64,000 nt of DNA from Kosakonia sp. H02 (GTDB taxonomy: Bacteria; Pseudomonadota; Gammaproteobacteria; Enterobacterales; Enterobacteriaceae). Below are positions 18,158 through 27,007 of the stretch, in pieces. Where the stretch lies: the NCBI GenBank assembly GCA_030704225.1, contig CP131915.1, positions 2,108,001 through 2,172,000 on the forward strand, given 5' to 3'. Position numbers and translations under genes: made by a program. Within the stretch, counting starts at the first letter, position 1; the number at the start of each line of letters is the position of its first letter. Under the pieces are notes generated by a model. That model worked only from the letters and a program-made list of their open reading frames with translations, was not told the DNA's origin and ran no database searches.

Positions 18158-18637
18158 TTAATCGCGGCGGGCGATATCGGCAAATTTCGCGTCCAGCATT
18201 TTTGCCAGATCGCTTGCCGCCAGTTCGATATCCAGCCCGCGCTTTCCGCCGGAAACGTAGATCGACGCGAAAGTTTCTGCCGGGGCGTCAATCAGCGTCG
18301 GCAGGCGTTTTTTCTGCCCCAGCGGGCTGATACCGCCAACCAGATAACCGGTGGTGCGCTGCGCGACCATGGGGTCGGCCATATCCACTTTTTTCGCCCC
18401 AAGCGCTTTAGCCACTTTCTTCAGATCCAACTGCCCGGCGACCGGCGTTACCGCCACGGCCAGGTGTTTCATATCCCCGTTGATGGCCACGAGCAGCGTT
18501 TTATAAACCTGATCGGCATTAAGCCCCAGTTTGCGCACCACTTCGTCACCAAAATTGGTTTCGTTCGGGTCGTGATCGTAAGTGTGCACCTGAAAAGGGA
18601 TGTTGTTTTTTTCGAGTAACTTCACGGCGGGCGTCAT
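18158..18637 (-). CDS. ybaK: Cys-tRNA(Pro)/Cys-tRNA deacylase YbaK
   Basis: Trans-editing enzyme that hydrolyses Cys-tRNA(Pro), correcting a mistake of prolyl-tRNA synthetase. The 159-aa product starts MTPAVKLLEKNNIPFQ and has the YbaK/INS domain with the conserved Lys in VYKTLLV and the GGISPLGQKK motif. A Met two codons upstream is possible, but the chosen start matches E. coli. Convergent with ushA. Confidence 0.95.
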   Translation of the reverse strand: MTPAVKLLEKNNIPFQVHTYDHDPNETNFGDEVVRKLGLNADQVYKTLLVAINGDMKHLAVAVTPVAGQLDLKKVAKALGAKKVDMADPMVAQRTTGYLVGGISPLGQKKRLPTLIDAPAETFASIYVSGGKRGLDIELAASDLAKMLDAKFADIARRD

Positions 18638-18712
18638 AATCATCCTTCGTATAAAACGTTATCACGCGGCTAGCATACGCCTTCGCACAGCGGCGAAAAT
18701 AGTACCATCTTG

Positions 18713-19522
18713 CTACGGAGCCATTTTTCCCCGCAGCAGGGCGGGTAAATTACCGTCGCCATACAGATGGAGCGCACCCGCGGCCACCACATAACGCCCA
18801 GGCGGCAGAGCGAATAAGTACTCACACCACGCCTGGTTGCGCTGATGCATCAACACCTCGTGCAGCGGCTGGCTGAAGGTTGACGGCAGCGCCAGGTTAT
18901 CGCCGTGCGGCGGGGTCTCCAGCCACCAGCTCAGCATCACTTGCAGCAGGCGCGCATTTTCGTGCCAGTGGGTCAGCGTATCCTGTAGTAGCTCGTTACC
19001 CTCATCCGGCAACTGGCGCAAAATATCGAGCTGGCTGGTGGTGCCTTCCAGCTCCATCACCGGCACATTGAAACGCTGCGCAGCCTGTAACAATTGATAG
19101 TCGATGCCATACTCGGGCCGTAGCCCAAGGCGTTGGGCTTGTGTCGCCTGTAACACCAGCGCGATATGCCAGGCGGGACGCTGCGAAAAGGCCTCGCGGG
19201 TCAGGGAAAGGGTCTCCAGCGTGCGATCCAGTTCGCGAAGCAGATCGGGACTCAGGCGCTGCTCAAGCGGCTCTGCCGGGGGAAGATTATCGAACGGCGA
19301 GTCAGATCCGGCGATATCTGCTTCGACAATCAGCGCATCGGCGGCGCGCACTTTTTGCAGTAGCGCGTCCGGGAGCGGCGACATGCCGTGCGTGCCCATA
19401 TGAATGCTGCCCACCAGATGAAGCTGGCGATCGCCGGGTAAAATGAGATCCAGCGCAGGCCACCGATAGTGGCGCTCACGAAGCGCGAGAAAAAAGGTTT
19501 TCAATTGTTGAAACAGGCTCAT
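18713..19522 (-). CDS. ybaP: YbaP, TraB/GumN family protein
   Basis: A 269-aa protein of the TraB/GumN (PrgY) family; some members are proposed metalloproteases. Family motifs: HLVGSIHMGTHGM near residue 36 and the C-terminal VAAGALHLYGDGNLPALL. The first residues (MSLFQQLKTFFLALRERHYRW) are only mildly hydrophobic. I chose the ATG at 19520-19522; a longer frame upstream runs into the copA terminator and is not coding. The ybaQ gene found next to it in E. coli is absent. Confidence 0.9.
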   Translation of the reverse strand: MSLFQQLKTFFLALRERHYRWPALDLILPGDRQLHLVGSIHMGTHGMSPLPDALLQKVRAADALIVEADIAGSDSPFDNLPPAEPLEQRLSPDLLRELDRTLETLSLTREAFSQRPAWHIALVLQATQAQRLGLRPEYGIDYQLLQAAQRFNVPVMELEGTTSQLDILRQLPDEGNELLQDTLTHWHENARLLQVMLSWWLETPPHGDNLALPSTFSQPLHEVLMHQRNQAWCEYLFALPPGRYVVAAGALHLYGDGNLPALLRGKMAP

Positions 19523-19578
19523 ACGCGCTTCCAGGAAAGAAAAAAACCATGCTAACGCGCCTGCCCGGAAGGTGCAAA

Positions 19579-19600
19579 CCCCGCCGGCGGTGCGGCGGGG
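19579..19600 (-). terminator. Intrinsic terminator after copA
   Basis: On the minus strand CCCCGCCG and CGGCGGGG pair over 8 bp, followed by TTTG; it lies 7 bases after the copA stop. Confidence 0.7.
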
Positions 19601-19607
19601 TGAAGGG

Positions 19608-22106
19608 TTAGTCGCGGGGGGTAAAACGCAGTAACCGGTTGGCGTTGCTGACCACGGTAATGGACGAGAGCGCCATGGCTGCACCGGCCACCACCGGATT
19701 GAGCAGCGTGCCGGTAAGCGGCCAGAGAATGCCCGCGGCGATTGGGATCCCCAGCGAGTTATACACAAACGCCCCCAGCAGGTTCTGCTTCATATTGCGC
19801 AGCGTCGCTTTGGCAATCGCCAGCGCATCAGCAACACCCATCAAACTGTGGCGCATCAGGGTGATGGCGGCGGTTTCAATCGCGACATCACTGCCGCCGC
19901 CCATCGCGATGCCGACATCGGCTTGCGCCAGTGCGGGCGCGTCGTTAATTCCGTCACCCACCATCGCCACCTGGCGGCCTTGCTGTTGCAGCTTTTTAAT
20001 CGCGTCGGCTTTACCATCCGGCAGGACACCGGCGATCACCTCATCAATACCGGCTTCTTTGGCGATCGCATTGGCGGTGGTCGGGTTATCCCCGGTCAGC
20101 ATGACCAGGCGATAGCCCGCGCGATGCAGGCGTTGCAGCGCTTCAACGCTGTCTTCACGCAGCGGATCGCGAATGGCGAACAGCGCCAGCGCTTTGCCAT
20201 CAAGCGCCAGCAATACCGGTGTTGCGCCAAGGTTTGCCTGCCTGGTAATTTCATCATCCAGTTCACGCGTATCAACCTGTTGCTCTGCCAGCAGTGCCTG
20301 ATTGCCCAGCAGCACGCTGTGCCCGTCAATCTCGCCGCTGACCCCCAGCCCGCGCAGGGTGCGGAACTGGTTCACCTCAGGCAGCGCGTCATTTCCGGCT
20401 TTTTCCAGAATGGCCCGCGCTAATGGGTGGCTGGAGCCTTGCTCCAGTGCCGCGGCCAGGCGCAATGCGTCGGCTTCATCGCCGTCGAGCGTGGTGATAT
20501 TGACCACTTCCGGTTTACCGCGCGTCAAAGTGCCGGTTTTATCAAACACAATCGTATCGAGCGTGCTGGCGCGTTGCAGTGCGTCCGCATCGCGTACCAG
20601 CACACCAAATTCTGCGGCGCGACCGACGCCAGAGATAATCGACATCGGCGTTGCCAGCCCCAGCGCGCACGGGCAGGCGATAATCAGAACGGTGGTGGCA
20701 ATCACCAGCGTATAGACGATTTGCGGGGCCGGGCCGAAGAAGAACCAGATTGCGCCGCTGAATAGCGCAATGGCGACCACGACGGGGACAAACACCGCCG
20801 AGATACGGTCGGCTAGCTGACCAATTTCCGGTTTACTGCTCTGCGCCTGGCGCACCATGCGGATAATGCGCGATAAGGTGGTGTGGCTACCCACGGCGCT
20901 GGCGGTAAACAGCACGCTGCCGTCCTGCACCACCGTTCCGGCGTGGATGGCGTCTCCGGCACTTTTTTCCTGCGGCACCGGCTCGCCGGTCAGCATCGCT
21001 TCATCAAACCAGCCTTCGCCCTGGCTGATCTCTCCATCTACCGGAACGCGATCGCCGGTTGTCAGGCGCAGCGTCATACCCGGCTGCACCTCGGCCAGCG
21101 GTACGTTTTTTTCACCATCGGCGGTGACAATCCGCGCCGTCGGCGGGGTTAAATCGAGTAATCGTTCCAGTGCTTTTGATGAGCGCTGGCGGGCGCGGGC
21201 TTCCAGCATATGGCCAAGATTAATCAGGCCGATAATCATGGCGCTGGCTTCGTAATAGAGGTGGCGCGCTTCCATCGGGAACCACTGCGGCCAGAGGTTG
21301 ACGCTCATCGAGTAGAGCCAGGCCGCACCGGTGCCAAGCGCGACCAGCGTGTCCATCGTGGCGGTTTTATTACGCAGGCTTTTCCACGCGCTGGTATAGA
21401 AGTGTCCCCCCGCTACCACCATCACCGCCAGGGTAATCAGGCCGATAACCAGCCACAGGGAACGATTGGCTTCGGTGACCATCATATTGTCGCCGATCAT
21501 TCCCCAGACCATGATCGGCACGCCGACCAAGAGGGCAACAATGGCCTGCCAGCGAAAACGTTTCATCGTTGCAAGCGCGGTTTCCTGCTGGCGTTCGCGC
21601 CGTTTTGTATCATCTTCGATGGCTTCAGCGCCGTAGCCTGCCTGCTCGACGGCACTGACTAATTCTGCGGCGGGCGCACTGCCCATCACCAGCGCAGTGC
21701 GCTCCGCCAGATTTACCCGTGCCTGCGTGACGCCGGGCACTGCCTGTAAGGCTTTTTGTACCCGGGAGACACAACTGGCGCAGCTCATCCCGTTGATTAA
21801 TAGCTGTTGGCTGTCGTCAAGGTCGTCCGCTGCCGGAAGCTCAGAAGTGGCCGCTGTCAGTGCTTCCGACGGGAGTGATGACTCTGCCAGCGGTTTAGCC
21901 TTTGGGTGGCTTACGCTCGCACCGTATCCGGCTTCCTGAATGGTGGCAATTAACGCCTCGGCGCTGGCGCTGCCCGTGACCTGAGCGTGCTCAATGGTGA
22001 CATCGGCAGCATCAACGTCCGGGCGTTTTTCCAGACTCTCTTTAACGCGTTTAACGCAATGGCCACAGGAGAGGCCATCAAGGTTTAGCTCTATCGTGTG
22101 AGACAT
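19608..22106 (-). CDS. copA: Copper-exporting P1B-type ATPase CopA
   Basis: Pumps Cu(I) from cytoplasm to periplasm. The 832-aa product has two N-terminal heavy-metal domains (GLSCGHC and GMSCASC), membrane helices, the TGEP actuator motif, the CPC transport motif (CPCALGLATP), the phosphorylation site DKTGTLTRG, the SSHPLARAI motif and GDGINDAPALAQ. I chose the ATG at 22104-22106 (MSHTIELNLDG); the frame is open further upstream but that stretch is the CueR-type promoter. cueR is nearby on the other strand. Confidence 0.97.
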   Translation of the reverse strand: MSHTIELNLDGLSCGHCVKRVKESLEKRPDVDAADVTIEHAQVTGSASAEALIATIQEAGYGASVSHPKAKPLAESSLPSEALTAATSELPAADDLDDSQQLLINGMSCASCVSRVQKALQAVPGVTQARVNLAERTALVMGSAPAAELVSAVEQAGYGAEAIEDDTKRRERQQETALATMKRFRWQAIVALLVGVPIMVWGMIGDNMMVTEANRSLWLVIGLITLAVMVVAGGHFYTSAWKSLRNKTATMDTLVALGTGAAWLYSMSVNLWPQWFPMEARHLYYEASAMIIGLINLGHMLEARARQRSSKALERLLDLTPPTARIVTADGEKNVPLAEVQPGMTLRLTTGDRVPVDGEISQGEGWFDEAMLTGEPVPQEKSAGDAIHAGTVVQDGSVLFTASAVGSHTTLSRIIRMVRQAQSSKPEIGQLADRISAVFVPVVVAIALFSGAIWFFFGPAPQIVYTLVIATTVLIIACPCALGLATPMSIISGVGRAAEFGVLVRDADALQRASTLDTIVFDKTGTLTRGKPEVVNITTLDGDEADALRLAAALEQGSSHPLARAILEKAGNDALPEVNQFRTLRGLGVSGEIDGHSVLLGNQALLAEQQVDTRELDDEITRQANLGATPVLLALDGKALALFAIRDPLREDSVEALQRLHRAGYRLVMLTGDNPTTANAIAKEAGIDEVIAGVLPDGKADAIKKLQQQGRQVAMVGDGINDAPALAQADVGIAMGGGSDVAIETAAITLMRHSLMGVADALAIAKATLRNMKQNLLGAFVYNSLGIPIAAGILWPLTGTLLNPVVAGAAMALSSITVVSNANRLLRFTPRD

Positions 22107-22150
22107 AGGTGATCTCCTTGTTGGTGACGCTTGAAGTATAACTGTGATGA

Positions 22151-22181
22151 AGCTTAAACCTTCCAGCGAGGGGAAGGTCAA
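22151..22181 (-). promoter_or_regulatory. CueR-controlled copA promoter
   Basis: On the minus strand TTGACC (22176-22181) and TAAGCT (22151-22156) are separated by 19 bp, the long spacer typical of MerR-family promoters. The spacer holds the dyad ACCTTCC-N7-GGAAGGT (22158-22178), the CueR site known from E. coli copA. Confidence 0.85.
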
Positions 22182-22249
22182 GGTTTGAGATTAAGAATCT
22201 GTTGAGCGAGAGGTTGTATCTCAATTAGCGTTAAACACTCTAAATAGAA

Positions 22250-22270
22250 AACCCCGCTTTAGGCGGGGTC
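22250..22270 (-). terminator. Intrinsic terminator after the TM2-domain gene
   Basis: Minus strand: ACCCCGCC, TAAA, GGCGGGGT-like stem followed by TTTTC. It separates the TM2 gene from the copA promoter. Confidence 0.65.
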
Positions 22271-22293
22271 TGGCTTCTTACTGTAAGAAAGGC

Positions 22294-22590
22294 TCAGCCA
22301 TATTTACGGGCAAATTCTTGATCTGAATTGCACAGATAAATAATAAATTCGATAAACGCAATGATTGCCGGAATACAGGTCCAGAAAAACAGAAGATAAA
22401 GGATCCCCTGGCCTGGCTTGCCTAAATAAAATTTATGTGCGCCGAAGCCGCCCAGGAAAAAAGCAAACAGCGCGGCTGAAATGCGGCTTTTCTTGCCGGT
22501 CGTGCTCTGCGGCGCGCCGCAGCTTGGGCAAGCGACAGCTTCTTTATGTATTTCCTTTCCGCAACCACGGCAAAATGCCATATCACTCAT
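22294..22590 (-). CDS. Zinc-ribbon plus TM2-domain membrane protein
   Basis: A 98-aa protein. Residues 1-30 form a zinc ribbon (CRGCGKEIH...CPSCGAP, four Cys), and residues 35-90 a TM2 domain: two hydrophobic helices around the signature GGFGAHKFYLGKPGQGILYLL. Such proteins are common but functionally unassigned. I chose MSDMAFCRGC (ATG 22588-22590), preceded by an AGGAGC ribosome site, rather than a Met ten residues upstream. It stands between copA and cueR, where E. coli has ybaST; a link to copper is possible only by position. Confidence 0.85.
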   Translation of the reverse strand: MSDMAFCRGCGKEIHKEAVACPSCGAPQSTTGKKSRISAALFAFFLGGFGAHKFYLGKPGQGILYLLFFWTCIPAIIAFIEFIIYLCNSDQEFARKYG

Positions 22591-22796
22591 AAAAAGCTCC
22601 TGTGTGTAAATTATTGTCATTTTTTTGAAAATTCGGCGACATGTTATAGCGAAGCGGCAAGAGAGGTAAATAAAAATGCGTTAGCGGCAGGCATATATTT
22701 GTCTTGTGACATATCGATAATTTATATTGGTTGCCTGGCAAGAGTGCAGGCTTCACGCTCTATACTCTGTGCAACGCAATCTGAGGCTGGAAAATG

Positions 22797-23207
22797 ATGA
22801 ATATCAGCGATGTGGCAAAAAGAACCGGGTTAACCAGCAAAGCGATTCGTTTTTACGAAGAAAAAGGGCTGGTTACGCCGCCGCTGCGCAGTGAAAACGG
22901 CTATCGCAGCTACAGCCAGCAGCATTTAAATGAGTTGACGCTGCTGCGCCAGGCACGCCAGGTGGGGTTTAACCTGGAAGAGTGTGGTGAGCTGGTTACG
23001 CTATTTAACGATCCCGCTCGCCACAGTGCGGATGTGAAAGCACGCACCTTACAGAAAGTGGCTGAGATTGAACGCCATATCAGTGAATTGCAGCAGATGC
23101 GCGTGCAACTGTTGGCGCTGGCGGATTCCTGCCCTGGCGATGACAGCGCCGATTGCCCGATTATCGACAATCTTTCTGGCTGCTGCCATCACCACGCGAA
23201 AGGTTGA
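22797..23207 (+). CDS. cueR: Cu(I)-responsive MerR-family activator CueR
   Basis: Activates copA and cueO when it binds Cu+, Ag+ or Au+. The 136-aa product has the MerR winged HTH (MNISDVAKRTGLTSKAIRFYEEKGL), a dimerisation helix, and the metal loop CPGDDSADC with both ligand Cys, then the CCHHH tail. Two ATGs are adjacent (22794 and 22797); the second reproduces the E. coli N-terminus. Its target site is visible in front of copA. Confidence 0.96.
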   Translation: MNISDVAKRTGLTSKAIRFYEEKGLVTPPLRSENGYRSYSQQHLNELTLLRQARQVGFNLEECGELVTLFNDPARHSADVKARTLQKVAEIERHISELQQMRVQLLALADSCPGDDSADCPIIDNLSGCCHHHAKG

Positions 23208-23210
23208 TGG

Positions 23211-23672
23211 CTATTCGTTTACCGCTTTAATACGTAAGGTGATGCCTTCTACAGCAATCACCTCAACGCGCGTTCCGGCAGCGAGATCGTCTTCGGCGCT
23301 CACCGGCCATGAACTGTCGCCCACGCGCATATGACCGCGACCATTCACCAGCGCACTATCGAGCTGAAAACGGCGTCCCATCAGTTGCTGCCCGCGCAGG
23401 TTGAGCGAGGCGTCGGCGGGTTTTTGCTCTTTTACTCGTCCTGAAAGCCAGTGCCACCACAGCCAGGCGGCAAGCATCGTCAGCACGGCAAACAGCACGC
23501 CTTGCCACTCCCAGCTAAACGGAATGACCCATGCCAGCAAGCCGGTGACAACCGCCGCAACACCGCTCCATAACAGATAGCCGTTGCCGCCGAGCATTTC
23601 GGCGGCGAGCAGCAACCCGCCAAGCGTCAGCCAGGCGAGATAGGTATGATCAAGCAGCAGGGCGGCTATCAT
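23211..23672 (-). CDS. ybbJ: YbbJ, NfeD-like membrane protein
   Basis: A 153-aa NfeD-family protein: membrane helices over about residues 8-70, then an OB-fold domain (GQQLMGRRFQLDSALVNGRGHMRVGDSSWPV). NfeD proteins pair with SPFH/stomatin proteins, and here the gene overlaps the end of qmcA by 4 bases on the same strand. Role: probable partner of QmcA in membrane quality control; not proven biochemically. Confidence 0.93.
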   Translation of the reverse strand: MIAALLLDHTYLAWLTLGGLLLAAEMLGGNGYLLWSGVAAVVTGLLAWVIPFSWEWQGVLFAVLTMLAAWLWWHWLSGRVKEQKPADASLNLRGQQLMGRRFQLDSALVNGRGHMRVGDSSWPVSAEDDLAAGTRVEVIAVEGITLRIKAVNE

Positions 23673-24586
23673 TTTTTACGCTCGCTGGCGCTGTCTTTCA
23701 CCAGCTCTGCAATACCGCCGATCGCCCCCATCAGGCTGCTGGCATCCAGCGGCATCATCACCACTTTGCTGTTGCTTGCCGAGCCGATTTGTTGCAGCGC
23801 TTCGGTGTATTTCTGCGCCACGAAGTAGTTCACCGCCTGGATATCGCCTGCGGCAATGGCTTCAGACACCATCTGCGTGGCGCGGGCTTCTGCTTCTGCC
23901 GAACGTTCACGGGCTTCCGCCTGTAAAAATGCCGATTGACGTTCACCTTCCGCTTTCAGGATCTGCGACTGTTTTTCCCCTTCGGCTTTGAGGATCTCCG
24001 CCTGGCGTATCCCTTCAGCTTCAAGAATATAAGCACGTTTGGTACGTTCCGCTTTCATCTGCGCGTTCATTGAGGAGATCAATTCTGCCGGTGGGCGCAC
24101 GTCGCGGATCTCGATACGGGTGACTTTCACACCCCAGGGATTGGTGGCTTCATCGACGATATGCAGCAGGCGAGTGTTGATGCTGTCGCGCTGGGACAGC
24201 ATTTCGTCCAGCTCCATCGAACCGAGCACGGTACGAATATTGGTCATCGTCAGGTTTACGATCGCCAGCTCCAGATTGCTGACTTCATACGCGGCGCGTG
24301 GCGCGTCGATGACCTGAATAAAGCACACCGCGTCGATAGTGACGTTGGCGTTGTCTTTGGAAATAATTTCCTGGGAAGGGATATCGAGAACTTGTTCCAT
24401 CATATTGATCTTGCGACCAATACGATCCATAAACGGCACCACCAGGCTCAGACCCGGTTGTAGCGTTCGGGTAAAGCGGCCAAAACGTTCCACTGTCCAC
24501 TGGAAGCCCTGCGGTACGATTTTTACGCCGGAGATAACCACAACCAGCGCGACAAAGATAAGAACCAGAATGACGATTGGCATCAA
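23669..24586 (-). CDS. qmcA: QmcA, SPFH/band-7 membrane protein
   Basis: A stomatin/prohibitin-type protein of 305 aa: one N-terminal hydrophobic anchor (IVILVLIFVALVVVISGV), the SPFH domain (VPQGFQWTVERFGRFTRTLQPGL onwards) and a long Ala/Glu/Gln-rich coiled coil with repeated QAEILKAEGEKQSQILKAEG-type heptads. E. coli QmcA interacts with the FtsH-HflKC system as a multicopy suppressor. Operon with ybbJ. In E. coli fetAB follow upstream; here cnoX is next, so fetAB are absent. Confidence 0.95.
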   Translation of the reverse strand: MMPIVILVLIFVALVVVISGVKIVPQGFQWTVERFGRFTRTLQPGLSLVVPFMDRIGRKINMMEQVLDIPSQEIISKDNANVTIDAVCFIQVIDAPRAAYEVSNLELAIVNLTMTNIRTVLGSMELDEMLSQRDSINTRLLHIVDEATNPWGVKVTRIEIRDVRPPAELISSMNAQMKAERTKRAYILEAEGIRQAEILKAEGEKQSQILKAEGERQSAFLQAEARERSAEAEARATQMVSEAIAAGDIQAVNYFVAQKYTEALQQIGSASNSKVVMMPLDASSLMGAIGGIAELVKDSASERKK

Positions 24587-24666
24587 AAAAACCTCCTGTT
24601 TAATTTGATGCCATCTTAGCCCGATTTGGCGGGCAAAACAGCCCGATCGCCAAATTTAGCGGGGGA

Positions 24667-25521
24667 TTAATAGAGCAAAGAGTAAAGCTGGCGGCGGTAT
24701 TTCGAGGCCAGTGCATCGCCGGTGCCGAGCGCGGCGAGGATCTCTTGCAGCATTTTGCGTGCTTCGCCGTTGGCGGCAGAGAGATCGTTACGCAGATGGC
24801 TGAACAGCAGCTCCAGCGCTTCTTCATTGCGCCCCACCTGGTGCAATTGCAGCGCCAGTTGTGTGGCCAGCAGTGCGTCCTGCGGGTTTTCCTCGACCTG
24901 TTTTTGCAACTGCTGGATTTCCGGCGTGTCGGCGGCTTTTTTCAGCAGCTCGATCTGCGCGACCAGCCCCTGATAACGGGTGTCCTGATCCTGCAATGGC
25001 ACCGTTTTCAGTACCGTTTCGGCTTCATCGGCGCGGTTTAGCGCAATCAGCGTTTCTGCCAGCAGCAGACCGATTTCGCTGTCCTGATTTGAAAGCTGCC
25101 AGGCCTCTTTCAGCAGCGGCAGCGCCTCCGCGTGCTTGCCTTCCTGCATCAGTTGCATAGCCTCTTGCGCTTTCAGTTCCTCTTCACGCGGCAGCACTTT
25201 GTCGAGCAGCGCGCGAATGGCTTCTTCCGGCTGCGGTCCCTGGAAACCGTCGACCGGTTGACCATTCTGGAACAGATAAACGGTTGGAATGGCGCGCAGG
25301 CCAAACTGCGAGGCGACCATCTGCTCAGCGTCGCAATCCACTTTTGCCAGAATAAACTGCCCGTTGTACTGCGCGGCCAGGGTTTCCAGTACCGGCGTCA
25401 GTTGCAGGCAGTGTTGGCTGCGCTCTGACCAGAAATAGAACAGCACCGGCGTGGTCATGGATTGTTCCAGCACTTGTTGCAGGTTCGCTTCGGTAATATT
25501 GACGATATTCTGTACGGACAT
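24667..25521 (-). CDS. cnoX: CnoX (YbbN) chaperedoxin
   Basis: A 284-aa protein with an N-terminal thioredoxin fold (residues 1-110) lacking the usual CxxC (the motif is SQHC) and C-terminal TPR-like repeats. CnoX protects clients from over-oxidation under bleach stress and passes them to GroEL and DnaK. The TPR part is Ala/Leu/Glu-rich with the expected helical repeats. Length equals the E. coli protein. Position next to qmcA differs from E. coli only by the missing fetAB pair. Confidence 0.94.
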   Translation of the reverse strand: MSVQNIVNITEANLQQVLEQSMTTPVLFYFWSERSQHCLQLTPVLETLAAQYNGQFILAKVDCDAEQMVASQFGLRAIPTVYLFQNGQPVDGFQGPQPEEAIRALLDKVLPREEELKAQEAMQLMQEGKHAEALPLLKEAWQLSNQDSEIGLLLAETLIALNRADEAETVLKTVPLQDQDTRYQGLVAQIELLKKAADTPEIQQLQKQVEENPQDALLATQLALQLHQVGRNEEALELLFSHLRNDLSAANGEARKMLQEILAALGTGDALASKYRRQLYSLLY

Positions 25522-25581
25522 GGGGAATTCTCTGTTTTTCTGTTAAGTAGTAGAGATGGGGACAGGCGCTGTGCCTTCAAC

Positions 25582-26352
25582 TCACCCCTGCAAAATTTTA
25601 TCCATCATACGCCCCGGCAGTAGCCGCTTCATCAGGCTGACGGCCCAGGTCACCAGCGTGACCGGATAGCGCAATTTAGGATGGCGACTTTCAAAAGCAT
25701 GGCGCACTTTGGCGACCACCGCCTCCGGCCCGAGAGTAAAACGTGAGGCGATACCGGGGTTTTCTATCGGTTTATCGCTTTGCATTTGGTTAACGTTGTC
25801 GAAAAAAGGGGTACGGATGGGGCCGGGCTCAATCAGGCTCACTTTGATCCCGGTGTGGCGCAACTCCATGCGCAGCGCATCTGACCAGGCTTCCAGGGCA
25901 TATTTACTGGCGGCGTAGGCTCCGCGCCCGGGCGATGAAATCAGCCCCATCACCGACGAGGTCATCACAATGCGCCCTTCACCGTGGGGCAACATGGCGG
26001 GCAGTAAACGCAGGGTTAATTGATGAGTACCAAAAAAGTTGCTCGAAAACTGCCGCTCAAGCTGTTCGCGGCTGATGGAGGCCAGCAGGCCATAGACGCC
26101 ATAACCGGCGTTGTTAAAGATCCCATACAGACGGTTTTCGCTCAGGGCGATCACCTGGTCCGCTGCGCGATCGACGCTCGCTGCGTCATCAAGATCGAGC
26201 AAAATCCCGGTAAAGCCTTCCCGATCCATACGGGCGACATCGTCGGGTTTTCGGCAGGCCGCCAACACGCGAAACCCCTGGCGCTTGAGCTCGCGTGCGC
26301 TTGCCAGACCGATACCGCTGGAACATCCTGTTATTAAGACCGTTTTTTGCAT
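25582..26352 (-). CDS. ybbO: YbbO short-chain dehydrogenase
   Basis: An SDR-family oxidoreductase of about 256 aa; the E. coli homologue reduces aldehydes with NADPH. The TGxxxGIG cofactor motif is at the N-terminus (TGCSSGIG), NNAG follows, and the catalytic YAASK is near residue 150. I took the ATG at 26350-26352 (MQKTVLITG); a GTG 18 bases upstream is an alternative, since E. coli carries a longer N-terminus. tesA lies upstream on the same strand, about 30 bases away. Confidence 0.92.
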   Translation of the reverse strand: MQKTVLITGCSSGIGLASARELKRQGFRVLAACRKPDDVARMDREGFTGILLDLDDAASVDRAADQVIALSENRLYGIFNNAGYGVYGLLASISREQLERQFSSNFFGTHQLTLRLLPAMLPHGEGRIVMTSSVMGLISSPGRGAYAASKYALEAWSDALRMELRHTGIKVSLIEPGPIRTPFFDNVNQMQSDKPIENPGIASRFTLGPEAVVAKVRHAFESRHPKLRYPVTLVTWAVSLMKRLLPGRMMDKILQG

Positions 26353-26380
26353 AACTTTACCTGGCGTCACGCCTGAACAT

Positions 26381-27007
26381 TCAGGAGTCGTGATTAACTA
26401 AAGGAGCCAGTCGCGTGGCCATCCAGTCGGCAATAAATGGCTGGGCATCGCGATTGGGGTGAATACCATCATCCTGCATCCACTGCGGTTTCAGATAGAC
26501 CTCCTCCATAAAAAATGGCAGCAGAGGAACATCCAACTCTTTGGCAAGTTTGGGATAAATGGCGCTGAACGCCTCATTATAGCGACGTCCATAATTCGCG
26601 GGCAGCCGTATTTGCATCAATAGCGGCTCGGCGTTGGCGGCTTTCACCGCCTGTAATACCTGGCGCAAGGTTTGTTCGGTCTGCTGCGGGGCGAAACCGC
26701 GCAAACCATCATTGCCGCCCAGCTCCACCAGCACCCAGCGTGGTTGATGCTCTTTAAGTAACGTGGGCAGGCGTGACAACCCCTGCTGCGAGGTGTCGCC
26801 GCTGATGCTGGCGTTCACCACTTTTGGCTGCTGTTGCCACTTATCATTGAGCAGCGCAGGCCAGGCGGTATTCGCCGCCATGCGGTAACCGGCGCTCAGG
26901 CTGTCGCCAAGAATCAGTAACGTGTCCGCCGCCGCGGCGCGAAAGGTTAACAAAAGCAAAAACAGGAAGGGCAAATGCCAGCGGAAAACATTGTTGAAGT
27001 TCATCAT
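26381..27007 (-). CDS. tesA: Periplasmic thioesterase I / lysophospholipase L1 TesA
   Basis: A GDSL-family hydrolase (thioesterase, lysophospholipase, protease I) of 208 aa. The signal peptide ends at AAA-ADTLLIL, then come block I GDSLSAGYRM with the nucleophile Ser, GGNDG, and DGIHP with Asp and His of the triad. The start MMNFNNVF matches E. coli; its first 33 bases overlap the first codons of the divergent ybbA gene. Confidence 0.95.
   Translation of the reverse strand: MMNFNNVFRWHLPFLFLLLLTFRAAAADTLLILGDSLSAGYRMAANTAWPALLNDKWQQQPKVVNASISGDTSQQGLSRLPTLLKEHQPRWVLVELGGNDGLRGFAPQQTEQTLRQVLQAVKAANAEPLLMQIRLPANYGRRYNEAFSAIYPKLAKELDVPLLPFFMEEVYLKPQWMQDDGIHPNRDAQPFIADWMATRLAPLVNHDS

Noticed and set aside
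22107..22181. Longer copA start upstream
   Set aside because: The open frame covers the CueR-type promoter and operator; the N-terminal metal domain starts at the chosen ATG.
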